From Pseudomonas piscis (GTDB lineage: Bacteria > Pseudomonadota > Gammaproteobacteria > Pseudomonadales > Pseudomonadaceae): a stretch of DNA of 64,000 nt. The notes beneath the pieces are model-generated. The model had not been told where the DNA came from and did no database searches. It saw only the letters and a list, made by a program, of their open reading frames with translations. The stretch is from the NCBI RefSeq assembly GCF_009380155.1, contig NZ_WHUV01000002.1, forward strand, positions 62,001 to 126,000, written 5' to 3'. The stretch's first letter is position 1; each line of letters starts with the position of its first letter. The position numbers and the translations under genes were made by a program. Shown here one piece after another: positions 22,181-29,367 of this stretch.

Positions 22181-22878
22181 GCACTATCGTCATGACAGCC
22201 TGCTGGCCGCTGCAGGGCATGAGCCCGGCGCAGAAGTCCGTGCTGATCGCCCTTGCTGACAACTCGAACGACGACGGCGTTTGCTGGCCATCGGTTGCAA
22301 CAATCGGGACTCGCACCTGCTTGTCAGAGCGCGCAGTCCGCAATGCTCTTCGGTGGCTTGAAGAGGCGCAGTTGCTCAAGAGTCACCAGCGCTTCGGCCG
22401 CTCGACCTGGTACACGCTGACCCCGGCAGCATATGCCCCCGGCACGATATGCCCCCCGGCACCAAATGCCCCATCGCCCCGGCACGATATGCCCCCCACC
22501 CCGGCACCTGGTGCCCCCAGAACCGTAAAGGAACCATCAATTGAACCGTCACATGATGGAGATCGCGTTCCGCGATCACCGGCTTGCCCGATTCAGGGCA
22601 TCGTTGATTTGTTCAATCGCCTGCTCAGTCCTGCCTTGCCAGCGGTCATCCTGATCTCGGAGGCACGCAAGAAACAACTTCGCGCCCGCTGGAACCAGAG
22701 CGAGGTTCACCAGAGTCTCGACTTCTGGGCCGATTACTTCGCCTCGGTCGCTAAGTCGGATTTCCTGATGGGCAAGCTTTCTGGGAAGCCCGGCAGCACT
22801 CCATTTCGCGCCACGTTCGATTGGCTGATCGCACCAAGCAATTTCGTCAAGGTTGTGGAGGGCAACTACGATGCGTGA
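22177..22878 (+). CDS. Phage replication initiator, O-like, with internal origin
   Basis: 233 residues. The N-terminal winged-helix domain (MSTIVMTACWPLQGMSPAQK...VCWPSVATIGTRTCLSERAV and RNALRWLEEAQLL) is the HTH_36 type seen in phage replication proteins. Next comes a low-complexity Pro-rich linker (about 85-112) encoded by DNA iterons, then a C-terminal domain (IVDLFNRLLSPALP...) likely to contact the helicase loader or helicase. This is the lambda O arrangement. It overlaps the start of the DnaB-like gene by eight bases. Confidence 0.85.
   Translation: MSTIVMTACWPLQGMSPAQKSVLIALADNSNDDGVCWPSVATIGTRTCLSERAVRNALRWLEEAQLLKSHQRFGRSTWYTLTPAAYAPGTICPPAPNAPSPRHDMPPTPAPGAPRTVKEPSIEPSHDGDRVPRSPACPIQGIVDLFNRLLSPALPAVILISEARKKQLRARWNQSEVHQSLDFWADYFASVAKSDFLMGKLSGKPGSTPFRATFDWLIAPSNFVKVVEGNYDA
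22421..22518. repeat. Five iterons: probable prophage replication origin
   Basis: Repeats around the core CCGGCAC-N-A-TGCCCC start at about 22421, 22439, 22455, 22477 and 22499. Best copies are CCCCGGCACGATATGCCCCC (22477) and CCGGCACGATATGCCCCC (22439). They lie inside the initiator gene, as in lambda ori, and encode its Pro-rich linker. Confidence 0.75.
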
Positions 22879-24253
22879 GCCCTACAGCCTCGAAGCGGAG
22901 CACGGATTGCTGGGCGCCATGCTGCAGCGTCCGGAACTGATCGACACCCTGTCCGACGACCTGAGCACCGAGTCGTTCTACTTCGCCGAAAACGCCGAGG
23001 TGTTCCGCGGCATCCTGGCCCTGCGTGCCGCCGGCAAAGCAGTGGACATGCTGACCGTGGCAGACCACATCGGCATGCTCGACAACGGTGATCGCGCCCT
23101 GGGTCACTGCGCCGCTCTGGTCAACAACACGCCGAGCGTTGCCAGCGCCGGCACATACGCGGGGATTGTCCGCGAGCGCGCGGTAGAGCGTGCCCTGTAC
23201 GACTTGAGCGACCGAACCCTTGAGATCGTGCAGGGCGGCGGTGACATCCAGGACAAGATTGCTGCGGTTCAGGCGGCAGCCATGGCGATCGACTCCGGCA
23301 CTGACGGCGAGGAGGTTGTGAAAGCAGGCGACCTGATGGCGCAACAGCTTGAGGTCTGGCAAGAGCGCCATGATCGCCTGATGCGTGGCGAAACCCTTAT
23401 CGGCCTTTCGACGGGCTTGGCGGATCTGGACGAGAAGCTCGGCGGCCTGCAGCCGGAGCAACTGATCATCGTGGCTGGTCGTCCTGCGATGGGCAAAACG
23501 ACACTGGCCATGGGATTTGTACTCAATGCGGCCATCCGTGAGAAGAAGTCAGGGCTGGTTATCAGTCTGGAAATGAGCAAAGGCCAATTACTGGACCGGG
23601 CAACTGCCGCTGAGGGCAAGATTCCGCTCAGCCTGATCAAAGACGGCTCTGCCTGCCAGTCGCACGGTGCCGAGCTCTGCGCGGCTGCCGGGAAGATTCA
23701 ACACGCAAACCTGTTCATTGCTGATCTCGCCGCCGCCACGGTAGGGCGAATCCGTTCGCTGGCTCGTCGGCACAAGATGCGGTACGGCCTCGACATCCTG
23801 ATGATCGATTACCTTCAGCTCGTGGATGGCATCGGCGGAAATCGCGCAGAAGAGGTGAGCAGCATCACCCGAGGCTGCAAGTTGCTTGCGCGAGAGCTTG
23901 GCATTCCGGTCGTGCTGCTTAGCCAGCTTTCCCGGGAGTGCGAGAAGCGCCCCAACAAGCGACCGGTGCCCTCTGACCTTCGCGAATCCGGGGCAATTGA
24001 GCAAGACGCCGACGTGATCCTGTTCGTGTACCGCGACGAGGTCTATCACGATAACAGCGAGTTCAAGGGCGTGGCCGAAATCATCATCGGCAAAGGCCGG
24101 GACATCGAAACCGGCACTGTTCGCGCTGCCTTCCTGGGCCAGTACAACCGATTCGAAAACTTAACCGCCAGCTGGCAGCCGCCACCTAAGCCGACAACAT
24201 CGCCCGAGCGGTCGCTCGCCTCTCGCTACGCCCGAAAGGAGCTCCCTGCATGA
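22871..24253 (+). CDS. DnaB-like replicative DNA helicase
   Basis: 460 residues from the ATG at 22871. The N-terminal DnaB domain reads PYSLEAEHGLLGAMLQRPEL; the RecA-like domain holds Walker A GRPAMGKTT, Walker B ILMIDYLQLV, and the LSQLSRECEKR...SDLRESGAIEQDADVI sensor region typical of DnaB. It unwinds the phage fork as a hexamer, loaded by the upstream initiator. This phage thus carries its own helicase instead of only a lambda P-type loader. Confidence 0.95.
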   Translation: MREPYSLEAEHGLLGAMLQRPELIDTLSDDLSTESFYFAENAEVFRGILALRAAGKAVDMLTVADHIGMLDNGDRALGHCAALVNNTPSVASAGTYAGIVRERAVERALYDLSDRTLEIVQGGGDIQDKIAAVQAAAMAIDSGTDGEEVVKAGDLMAQQLEVWQERHDRLMRGETLIGLSTGLADLDEKLGGLQPEQLIIVAGRPAMGKTTLAMGFVLNAAIREKKSGLVISLEMSKGQLLDRATAAEGKIPLSLIKDGSACQSHGAELCAAAGKIQHANLFIADLAAATVGRIRSLARRHKMRYGLDILMIDYLQLVDGIGGNRAEEVSSITRGCKLLARELGIPVVLLSQLSRECEKRPNKRPVPSDLRESGAIEQDADVILFVYRDEVYHDNSEFKGVAEIIIGKGRDIETGTVRAAFLGQYNRFENLTASWQPPPKPTTSPERSLASRYARKELPA

Positions 24254-24468
24254 CAGACCCGATGCACTTGCAGCCACAGCTGCCCGAATACCGCTACGCG
24301 CTCTACTGCCGATCCGACCTGTTCGGACTCTGCGAAACCCCACAACAACCGATAGCGCTCTATCGCGATGAAGAGCTCGCCGCCGCCCACGGCAAGCGCA
24401 TGTGGCCTACCGCCTATCGCGTTGTCGACCTTCATGGAGAAGAAAACCCATGCGCCAAACCAAGCTGA
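24250..24468 (+). CDS. Hypothetical phage protein
   Basis: 72 residues, beginning inside the helicase stop (ATGA). Sequence MTDPMHLQPQLPEYRYALYC, then RSDLFGLCETPQQPIALYRD. Four cysteines are scattered but do not make a clear zinc site. Overlaps the next gene by 19 bases. No recognised family. Confidence 0.6.
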   Translation: MTDPMHLQPQLPEYRYALYCRSDLFGLCETPQQPIALYRDEELAAAHGKRMWPTAYRVVDLHGEENPCAKPS

Positions 24469-24746
24469 CCAAGGCTGCGCGAGGCCGGGAATGCCAGGTG
24501 CGCATTCCCGGTGTGTGCAATGGCAATCCTGAAACCACCGTGCTCGCGCATTACCGCCTGGCCGGAACCTGCGGCATTGGCAAGAAGCCGCACGACATGC
24601 AGGGCGCCTGGTGCTGTAGCGCCTGCCACGACGCCTGTGATGGCCGCAGTCGCGATATCGACCGCGCTACCGCTCGCCAGTACCACGCGGAGGGTGTGAT
24701 GCGCACTCAGGCCGCATTGCTCAACGAAGGAGTCCTGATCGCATGA
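24450..24746 (+). CDS. DUF1364 family protein (HNH-like nuclease relative)
   Basis: 98 residues from the ATG at 24450. MRQTKLTKAARGRECQVRIP, then GVCNGNPETTVLAHYRLAGT and CCSACHDACDGR match DUF1364, a phage nin-region protein with the Cys pattern and His of a degenerate HNH fold. It lies between the helicase and the second recombinase, as is usual for recombination-associated nin genes. Enzymatic activity is not shown for the family here. Confidence 0.8.
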   Translation: MRQTKLTKAARGRECQVRIPGVCNGNPETTVLAHYRLAGTCGIGKKPHDMQGAWCCSACHDACDGRSRDIDRATARQYHAEGVMRTQAALLNEGVLIA

Positions 24747-26035
24747 CAAACACCGCCGCTGTAAAAATCAGCGATGCCGAGATCCGTCGTCAGGCCGAGG
24801 GTCGGGCTCGCGATCTGCGCTCCCTGGGCAACCAAGGCCTGTACTTCAGATTCCATAAATCCCGCGAGCGCGGTTCCTGGTATCTGGTCACCAAGGGTAA
24901 GTGGCACCTGATCGGCTCATACCCTGAGCTGAGCGCTGCCAAGGTGGCCGCTGCGCTGCCGGATATCCGCCTGCGGCTGGAAGCGGGGGAGGGATCCAGC
25001 CTCTCGAGCTGGGTTCTCACCGGTGAGCTGCTGGACTGGTTCGCTGAGCGCATGACCCGAGACCGCAATCTGTCAGCCAAACGCAAGAACACCGCCGCCT
25101 CTGCAATCAAGTTGCACCTGATTCCGCGCCTGGGCGGTACGGCCCTGGTCGAGATCGATAAGGCGCTTCTCGACCGCGAGCTGATGTGGCCACTGCAAGA
25201 GTCGCTATCGATCGACTACGTGCGGCTGGTCTTCCAGCTGCTGGCCCTGTCGTTCCGCCAGGCCTTCAAGCTTGGGCTGATCAGCTCTAACCCCATGGCC
25301 GGCATTCGCTTTGGTGACTTCTCCAAGGCCAGGGTCACGGTCAAGCCGTCTCGTTTGCGTGGCGCGCACCTGGAAGAACTTCTTGCGCATCTGCTGCGCA
25401 CGCTCGCAAACAACCCTCAGCGCGGCGTGCTGGCCCTGATGATGCTGTGTCACGGCACCCGCCTGGGCGAAACCCGGCAGGCCCGCTGGAGCCATGTCAG
25501 CCTGGCTGAGCGCGAGTGGTTCATTCCTGCTGAACACACGAAGACCGGCGTCGAGCACCGCCTGCCGCTGACGGACCAAGTGCGCTTCCTGCTGATGGCG
25601 TATCGCGAGATCCAGCGCAACGAAGGCTACGAAGGGCAGTTCCTGTTCCCGGGTAGGCAGGGTAAGCCCATGAGCGAGGTGAAGGCTTGGGAGGTGTTCG
25701 CTGCCATCAGCCGGGGTGAGTGGACAAGTCACGATCTGCGCAAGCTGGCTCGCACCGGTTGGGCAGACCTTGGCGTCGATCACCTGGTGGGTGAGCTGCT
25801 GATCAATCACGCAATGGGCCACAACGTGAAGGTGTACATCCAGTCCGACATCATGGCCCGCAAGCGCGACGCCCTGGAGAAGTGGCATGCGCACCTTGAT
25901 CAGAAGGGTCTGGCATCGATTCACGGCTTGACCGGTGATAGATCCGTTGATTCAGGGATTCTGCTGCGAGCCGCAGAGCGTGCGGGCTACAGCGACATTT
26001 CGGAATCAACCATAAGCGAGGATTCGAAATGCTGA
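24743..26035 (+). CDS. Second tyrosine recombinase, nin-region type
   Basis: 430 residues. P4-like layout: N-terminal arm domain (GLYFRFHKSRERGSWYLVTK), core-binding domain, and catalytic domain with Arg240 (CHGTRLGETRQARW), Lys267 (EHTKTGVEHRLPL), His330/Arg333 (TSHDLRKLARTGW), His360 (NHAMGH) and Tyr365 (VYIQSD). All catalytic residues are present. It is far from either att site and transcribed with replication genes, so it is unlikely to be the main integrase. It may resolve dimers or invert a segment. It overlaps neighbours at both ends. Confidence 0.88.
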   Translation: MTNTAAVKISDAEIRRQAEGRARDLRSLGNQGLYFRFHKSRERGSWYLVTKGKWHLIGSYPELSAAKVAAALPDIRLRLEAGEGSSLSSWVLTGELLDWFAERMTRDRNLSAKRKNTAASAIKLHLIPRLGGTALVEIDKALLDRELMWPLQESLSIDYVRLVFQLLALSFRQAFKLGLISSNPMAGIRFGDFSKARVTVKPSRLRGAHLEELLAHLLRTLANNPQRGVLALMMLCHGTRLGETRQARWSHVSLAEREWFIPAEHTKTGVEHRLPLTDQVRFLLMAYREIQRNEGYEGQFLFPGRQGKPMSEVKAWEVFAAISRGEWTSHDLRKLARTGWADLGVDHLVGELLINHAMGHNVKVYIQSDIMARKRDALEKWHAHLDQKGLASIHGLTGDRSVDSGILLRAAERAGYSDISESTISEDSKC

Positions 26036-26352
26036 AAAAGAGCCATGGCCCGGCATTCAAGGTCGATCAGCTCGACCTGGCGCAGTGCTCTGCATGCCGC
26101 GGCAAGGCATTCGTGAGCGGGGTGTTTCACCAGCTGCCGTGCCTTCAGTGCAACGCCTCGGGCTGGGTCACTGCTGATACCGGCGAGGCTCTTCCGTTGG
26201 AGGTGCTGGTCAGTCAACTGAGCTTGCGCCTGCAGGCCGCAGAGAGCCGGCTCAGTCAGCGTGGACAACAAGAACAAGCATCGGGCCCATGGGCTGCGTA
26301 TGCAGGCAACAACCGCCGCGGCGCCGGCGGCACAAACTTCACAGGGGATTGA
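26029..26352 (+). CDS. Phage protein with DnaJ-like zinc-binding motif
   Basis: 107 residues. Two CxxC motifs, QCSACRGKAF and PCLQCNASGW, are spaced as in DnaJ-type zinc fingers. A short coiled coil follows (SLRLQAAESRLSQRGQQEQA), then a flexible tail. It starts inside the stop of the recombinase gene. It probably binds nucleic acid or a partner protein; function unknown. Confidence 0.65.
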   Translation: MLKKSHGPAFKVDQLDLAQCSACRGKAFVSGVFHQLPCLQCNASGWVTADTGEALPLEVLVSQLSLRLQAAESRLSQRGQQEQASGPWAAYAGNNRRGAGGTNFTGD

Positions 26353-26355
26353 GAA

Positions 26356-26739
26356 ATGATGATTCGCAAACCGTTGCACCGTCCCTTGGGGGATACCGAG
26401 CATATGCTGGAGCAGTGGGGCTGGTGGCGTATGGATGGGATGGGCATCCCCAGCTATGCATCGCCAATGCTGGCAGTGATGCGGGACGCGATTCCTGTCG
26501 CCTCCAAGTCCTACACCATTACAGACGAACTGGCAGGAGCTGTAGATGCCGCTCTGGCCCGGCTCTGTAAGCGGGACCAGCAGATGGGCGACATGATCTG
26601 GCTCTACTACGGAGCCAAGTGGCCGGCAACCAGGGTAGGCCGCCATTACCAGGTAAGTGAGATGAAAGCGCGAGAGCTGATCAAGGCTGGCGTTGCCTGG
26701 ATCGATTGTGTTCTTGAAGCGATCCGGGAGGCTGCTTAA
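26356..26739 (+). CDS. Q-type phage antiterminator
   Basis: 127 residues. MLEQWGWWRMDG, then DAALARLCKRDQQMGDMIWL and GRHYQVSEMKARELIKAGVA fit the phage antitermination protein Q family (Phage_antitermQ). The C-terminal part holds a helix-turn-helix-like segment. It is the last early gene and is followed by a promoter-like sequence and terminator, as expected for Q and its late promoter. It should let RNA polymerase read through into the lysis, head and tail genes. Confidence 0.85.
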   Translation: MMIRKPLHRPLGDTEHMLEQWGWWRMDGMGIPSYASPMLAVMRDAIPVASKSYTITDELAGAVDAALARLCKRDQQMGDMIWLYYGAKWPATRVGRHYQVSEMKARELIKAGVAWIDCVLEAIREAA

Positions 26740-26746
26740 AAAAGAG

Positions 26747-26841
26747 TTGTCCATATGGAATAGCTCTGTTTTTATAGCAGCGTGTCCAGCTTGCAACGCA
26801 CCGCGACACTGGCAAACCCCGGCCATTGCGTCGGGGTTTTT
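26747..26841 (+). promoter_or_regulatory. Likely late promoter with Q-dependent terminator
   Basis: TTGTCC (26747-26752) and TTTATA (26771-26776) form a weak promoter. About 40 bases later an intrinsic terminator AACCCCG/CGGGGTT plus Ts (26815-26841) occurs. This is the pR'-tR' layout of lambdoid phages. The promoter boxes are weak, so this is inferred from arrangement. Confidence 0.45.
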
Positions 26842-26896
26842 GTTGCATGCTCATCCGGTTAGACTCGGCCATCACCTATGAGTCCTGAGGCTGCCC

Positions 26897-27208
26897 ATGA
26901 AGCGCGACATGAAGTTGGTTTTCGATGTGCTGGTTTTCATCGAGTTAACGGATACGGACATTGGCCCGACTTACTTCGAGATCATTCAGGAGATCGGGAC
27001 CAAGCGTGGCGTGTGGGATAGCGGAGATGCTGAGGAGGAGTTGAACACCTGCATCGTCCATCACCTTGACATCTTGGTGGGCGGCGGACTTCTCTCGAAA
27101 TATGAGCAGGAGCCGACCAGAGAGCAGTCTGACGAGACTTTCTACCAGTTGACCTGGCAGGGTCATGACCTGCTCGACGCGATGCGCAAAGTAGTTGATA
27201 TTCGCTGA
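26897..27208 (+). CDS. DUF2513 family protein
   Basis: 103 residues: MKRDMKLVFDVLVFIELTDT, then CIVHHLDILVGGGLLSKYEQ and FYQLTWQGHDLLDAMRKVVD. The final LTWQGHDLLDA is the hallmark of DUF2513, a winged-helix-like family common in prophages and mobile elements. The family function is not established. A terminator follows directly, so this is a monocistronic moron between the Q terminator and the late genes. Confidence 0.85.
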   Translation: MKRDMKLVFDVLVFIELTDTDIGPTYFEIIQEIGTKRGVWDSGDAEEELNTCIVHHLDILVGGGLLSKYEQEPTREQSDETFYQLTWQGHDLLDAMRKVVDIR

Positions 27209-27235
27209 CCGTCGAAGAGTTTTCGGACAGATTTA

Positions 27236-27262
27236 AGCCCCGCCATAGTGCGGGGCTTTTGC
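27236..27262 (+). terminator. Intrinsic terminator after DUF2513 gene
   Basis: AGCCCCG and CGGGGCT with the loop CCATAGTG, then TTTT. Separates the DUF2513 gene from the next unit. Confidence 0.85.
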
Positions 27263-27360
27263 ATTAGGGCTTCAGTATTTGCTCCGCAAGCTCTCTGTGG
27301 GATTATATTTTGTCAGCGCTTAACTCAGTGTTGCTGAAGTGAACTCACAAGGAGCTGTAG

Positions 27361-27654
27361 ATGAGGTATTACCGCCAAGAGGTCTTGACTCAGATCGAGA
27401 GTCTCATTCCCCACTTCATTGCCCGTTTTAGTGAAGAGACGTCCAGTGAGATGCACATTCAAATCTACCTTGAAGCGGGGCACTACGCTCCTGACGGCGA
27501 AAGGTTGGAGGAAGGTTGGTTCAGTGCCAACGTAACGGTTCCGCATGAGCACGGCTATGTGGATGAGGGCAAGATTGCAGAAGCCGCAAAAGCTCTCGCA
27601 CTCTACCTCCGTCAAAATGATGCGAAGCAGCAATTGGCGAACTTCGATTTCTAA
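27361..27654 (+). CDS. Hypothetical phage protein, monocistronic
   Basis: 97 residues: MRYYRQEVLTQIESLIPHFI then TSSEMHIQIYLEAGHYAPDG and EAAKALALYLRQNDA. Alternating strand and helix pattern. CAAGGAGCTGTAG precedes the start. Flanked by terminators on both sides, which makes it a self-standing moron-type unit. No recognised family. Confidence 0.6.
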   Translation: MRYYRQEVLTQIESLIPHFIARFSEETSSEMHIQIYLEAGHYAPDGERLEEGWFSANVTVPHEHGYVDEGKIAEAAKALALYLRQNDAKQQLANFDF

Positions 27655-27670
27655 TCGTTTTTAAGTCAAC

Positions 27671-27729
27671 AGCCCCGCCGATGTGCGGGGCTTTTCGTTT
27701 CTGGGCCCTGGCAATCGCCGGGGCTTTTT
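27671..27729 (+). terminator. Two consecutive intrinsic terminators before the holin
   Basis: First: AGCCCCGC/GCGGGGCT plus TTTT (27671-27695). Second: GCCCTGG/CCGGGGC plus TTTTT (27705-27729). Late transcription must pass both, in line with Q-dependent antitermination. Confidence 0.8.
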
Positions 27730-27760
27730 CATTTGCGCTCCCCGAAAGGGAGGAATCGAG

Positions 27761-28084
27761 ATGGCCCATATGCCTGAGAAAGATCCTGGCCTTTGGGCCG
27801 CTTTGATTACCTGGGTGATTGCCCACCAGCCGCAGCTGTACGCCGCCGGTCTGTCTGTCGTTATCGCCGCCTTGAGGGTGGTATACGGCGGAGGAACGCG
27901 GCGACAGATGATGCTGGAGGGCGCCCTGTGCGGCCTTATCACATTGGCCCTTGTTCCCCTGCTTGAGTGGATGGGATTACCCCAGGGAATGGCCACCTTT
28001 GCCGGCGGCATGGTCGGCTTTATGGGTGTCGAGAAGCTTCGCGGCTACTCCGATCTGTTCCTTTCTCGCAAGGCGCAGGGGTAA
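27761..28084 (+). CDS. Phage holin (lambda holin-like family)
   Basis: 107 residues from the ATG at 27761, with AAGGGAGGAATC upstream. Three hydrophobic segments: about 13-41, 51-67 and 71-90, with the basic tail RKAQG. VIAALRVVYGGGTRRQMMLE is the pattern of the phage lambda-type holin family in Pseudomonas phages. It would time lysis by opening the inner membrane. It lies ahead of the terminase genes, far from the endolysin gene, as in several Pseudomonas siphophages. Confidence 0.8.
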   Translation: MAHMPEKDPGLWAALITWVIAHQPQLYAAGLSVVIAALRVVYGGGTRRQMMLEGALCGLITLALVPLLEWMGLPQGMATFAGGMVGFMGVEKLRGYSDLFLSRKAQG

Positions 28085-28087
28085 AGC

Positions 28088-28279
28088 ATGAAGACCGCAC
28101 TTACTGAGCAGGAAGCCAAGGTGGCTCGGCTGCTCGCCGATGCATGGGATGAGTACCTGAAACTGCCCATCGAGCACCCGCTTGAGCAGCATGAGTTCTG
28201 CATGGCTATACACCAGGTGCAGGACATGGTGCTGGCCAGGTGTGGCCGCCGTGCGCTCAACCGCCCTCGGACGAGATAG
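28088..28279 (+). CDS. Small hypothetical phage protein
   Basis: 63 residues, three bases after the holin stop. MKTALTEQEAKVARLLADAW then DEYLKLPIEHPLEQHEFCMA and a basic tail. Helical, no membrane segment. Conserved position between holin and HNH in such phages is my recollection, not shown here. Function unknown. Confidence 0.6.
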   Translation: MKTALTEQEAKVARLLADAWDEYLKLPIEHPLEQHEFCMAIHQVQDMVLARCGRRALNRPRTR

Positions 28280-28281
28280 CA

Positions 28282-28443
28282 GTGGCCTGCAACGGATGCG
28301 CCGCCCGGCGCGCAAGGATCAACAAGTGGGCCAGGATCGCGGCAGAGCGTATCCAGCAGGTGGTAGGACGCAATGGCAAGACTCAAGACACTGGGAAGCA
28401 GGGTGAAGACCTTGGGCGACCGAATGCCGACGGTGAACCCTGA
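28282..28443 (+). CDS. Small Cys-containing phage protein with GTG start
   Basis: 53 residues from a GTG at 28282, three bases after the preceding stop. The start VACNGCAARRARINKWARIA has a CxxC pair and a basic helix. The 3' end overlaps the HNH gene by 71 bases in another frame. A zinc or DNA role is possible. The frame is short, so the call is tentative. Confidence 0.45.
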   Translation: MACNGCAARRARINKWARIAAERIQQVVGRNGKTQDTGKQGEDLGRPNADGEP

Positions 28444-28711
28444 CTCATGGCGCACCAGCAAGCAGACCGCCGCGCAGCGTGGCTATGGCTACCGCTGGCA
28501 GAAGGCCCGAGAGGTCTGGCTCAGCCAGCATCCTCTGTGCGTGTACTGCGAGCGCCAAGACCGCGTGACTGCTGGCACTGTTGTCGACCACATCAAGCCG
28601 CATCGCGGTGATCAGGACCTGTTCTGGGATCAACGCAACTGGCAGACGCTGTGCAAACCCTGCCACGACACGGTGAAGCAGTCCGAAGAGGCCGCAGAAG
28701 GCCGACTCTAA
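28373..28711 (+). CDS. HNH endonuclease
   Basis: 112 residues. CVYCERQDRVTAGTVVDHIK, then DLFWDQRNWQTLCKPCHDTV holds the HNH core: the two CxxC-type zinc pairs, catalytic DH (VVDHI), Asn (RNWQTLC) and His (CHDT). Placed directly before the terminase genes, as in HK97-type phages, where this HNH protein aids the terminase in cutting at cos. Start at 28373 is within the previous gene. Confidence 0.92.
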   Translation: MARLKTLGSRVKTLGDRMPTVNPDSWRTSKQTAAQRGYGYRWQKAREVWLSQHPLCVYCERQDRVTAGTVVDHIKPHRGDQDLFWDQRNWQTLCKPCHDTVKQSEEAAEGRL

Positions 28712-28872
28712 GGCTTAATCAGTGAGAATGAGATTTTTTCTCAATAAATGCACCAAAATGGTGCGATAGAAGGGTTTTATGGAGGGGGGGGTCGAAATTT
28801 GGGGGTTCTATCGCTTCCAGACCGCGCCCGATCCCACGCACACATTTTTTCCCGTTTCAGGAAAAGTTAACC
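28712..28872. other. Gap between HNH and terS, likely cos region
   Basis: 161 bases without a gene. It contains the palindromes TGAGA-TTTTTTC-TCA and GCACC-AAAAT-GGTGC (28750-28764) and a run of eight G (28784-28791). In HK97-type genomes cos lies close to terS and HNH, so cleavage probably occurs here. The nick positions cannot be fixed by eye. Confidence 0.4.
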
Positions 28873-29364
28873 ATGGCTTTAACCGACAAGAAGCGGCGGT
28901 TTGTTGACGCTTTGCAGTCGGGAGCCACAAATCGCGAAGCGGCAATCGCCGCTGGATATTCCGAGAAGACCGCGTCGCAGGCGGGTTCCAAGCTTGCCAA
29001 GGATGAGGACGTTCTCACTGAGTTTGGCCGCCGACTGAAGCAAAAGCAGCCGCCAAGCGCAGAAGTTAAACCTCCCCGAAAAGTTAAAGACAGTCCGTCA
29101 ATGGTGGATGAGTCCGATGAGGTCTCTCTCGCCCATACGGATGATCCGCGCGAGTTCCTAACCGAGCTCATGAACGCCGATGGCGCCGATCTTCGGATGC
29201 GCCTTGAGGCGGCCAAGACCTTGATGCCCTACGCGCACGGAAAGGTTGCCGATCAGGGGAAGAAAGAGGCCAAGCAAAAAGCAGCCGAGGAAGCGGGCAG
29301 AGGCAAGTACGCCCAGGGCAAGCCGCCCGCAGCAAAACCTTCACTCACAATGGTCAAGGGGTAG
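28873..29364 (+). CDS. Terminase small subunit
   Basis: 163 residues. N-terminal HTH: MALTDKKRRFVDALQSGATN then REAAIAAGYSEKTASQAGSK, the Terminase_2/phage terS pattern. The middle is charged and probably the oligomerisation region; the tail is Lys-Ala-rich. It recognises the phage DNA end and recruits the large subunit encoded three bases downstream. Confidence 0.85.
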   Translation: MALTDKKRRFVDALQSGATNREAAIAAGYSEKTASQAGSKLAKDEDVLTEFGRRLKQKQPPSAEVKPPRKVKDSPSMVDESDEVSLAHTDDPREFLTELMNADGADLRMRLEAAKTLMPYAHGKVADQGKKEAKQKAAEEAGRGKYAQGKPPAAKPSLTMVKG

Positions 29365-29367
29365 TAG

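Noticed and set aside
22421..22518. Repeats considered as a CRISPR array
   Set aside because: Repeats are 18-20 bases with almost no spacers, lie inside a coding gene and have no cas genes; iterons explain them.
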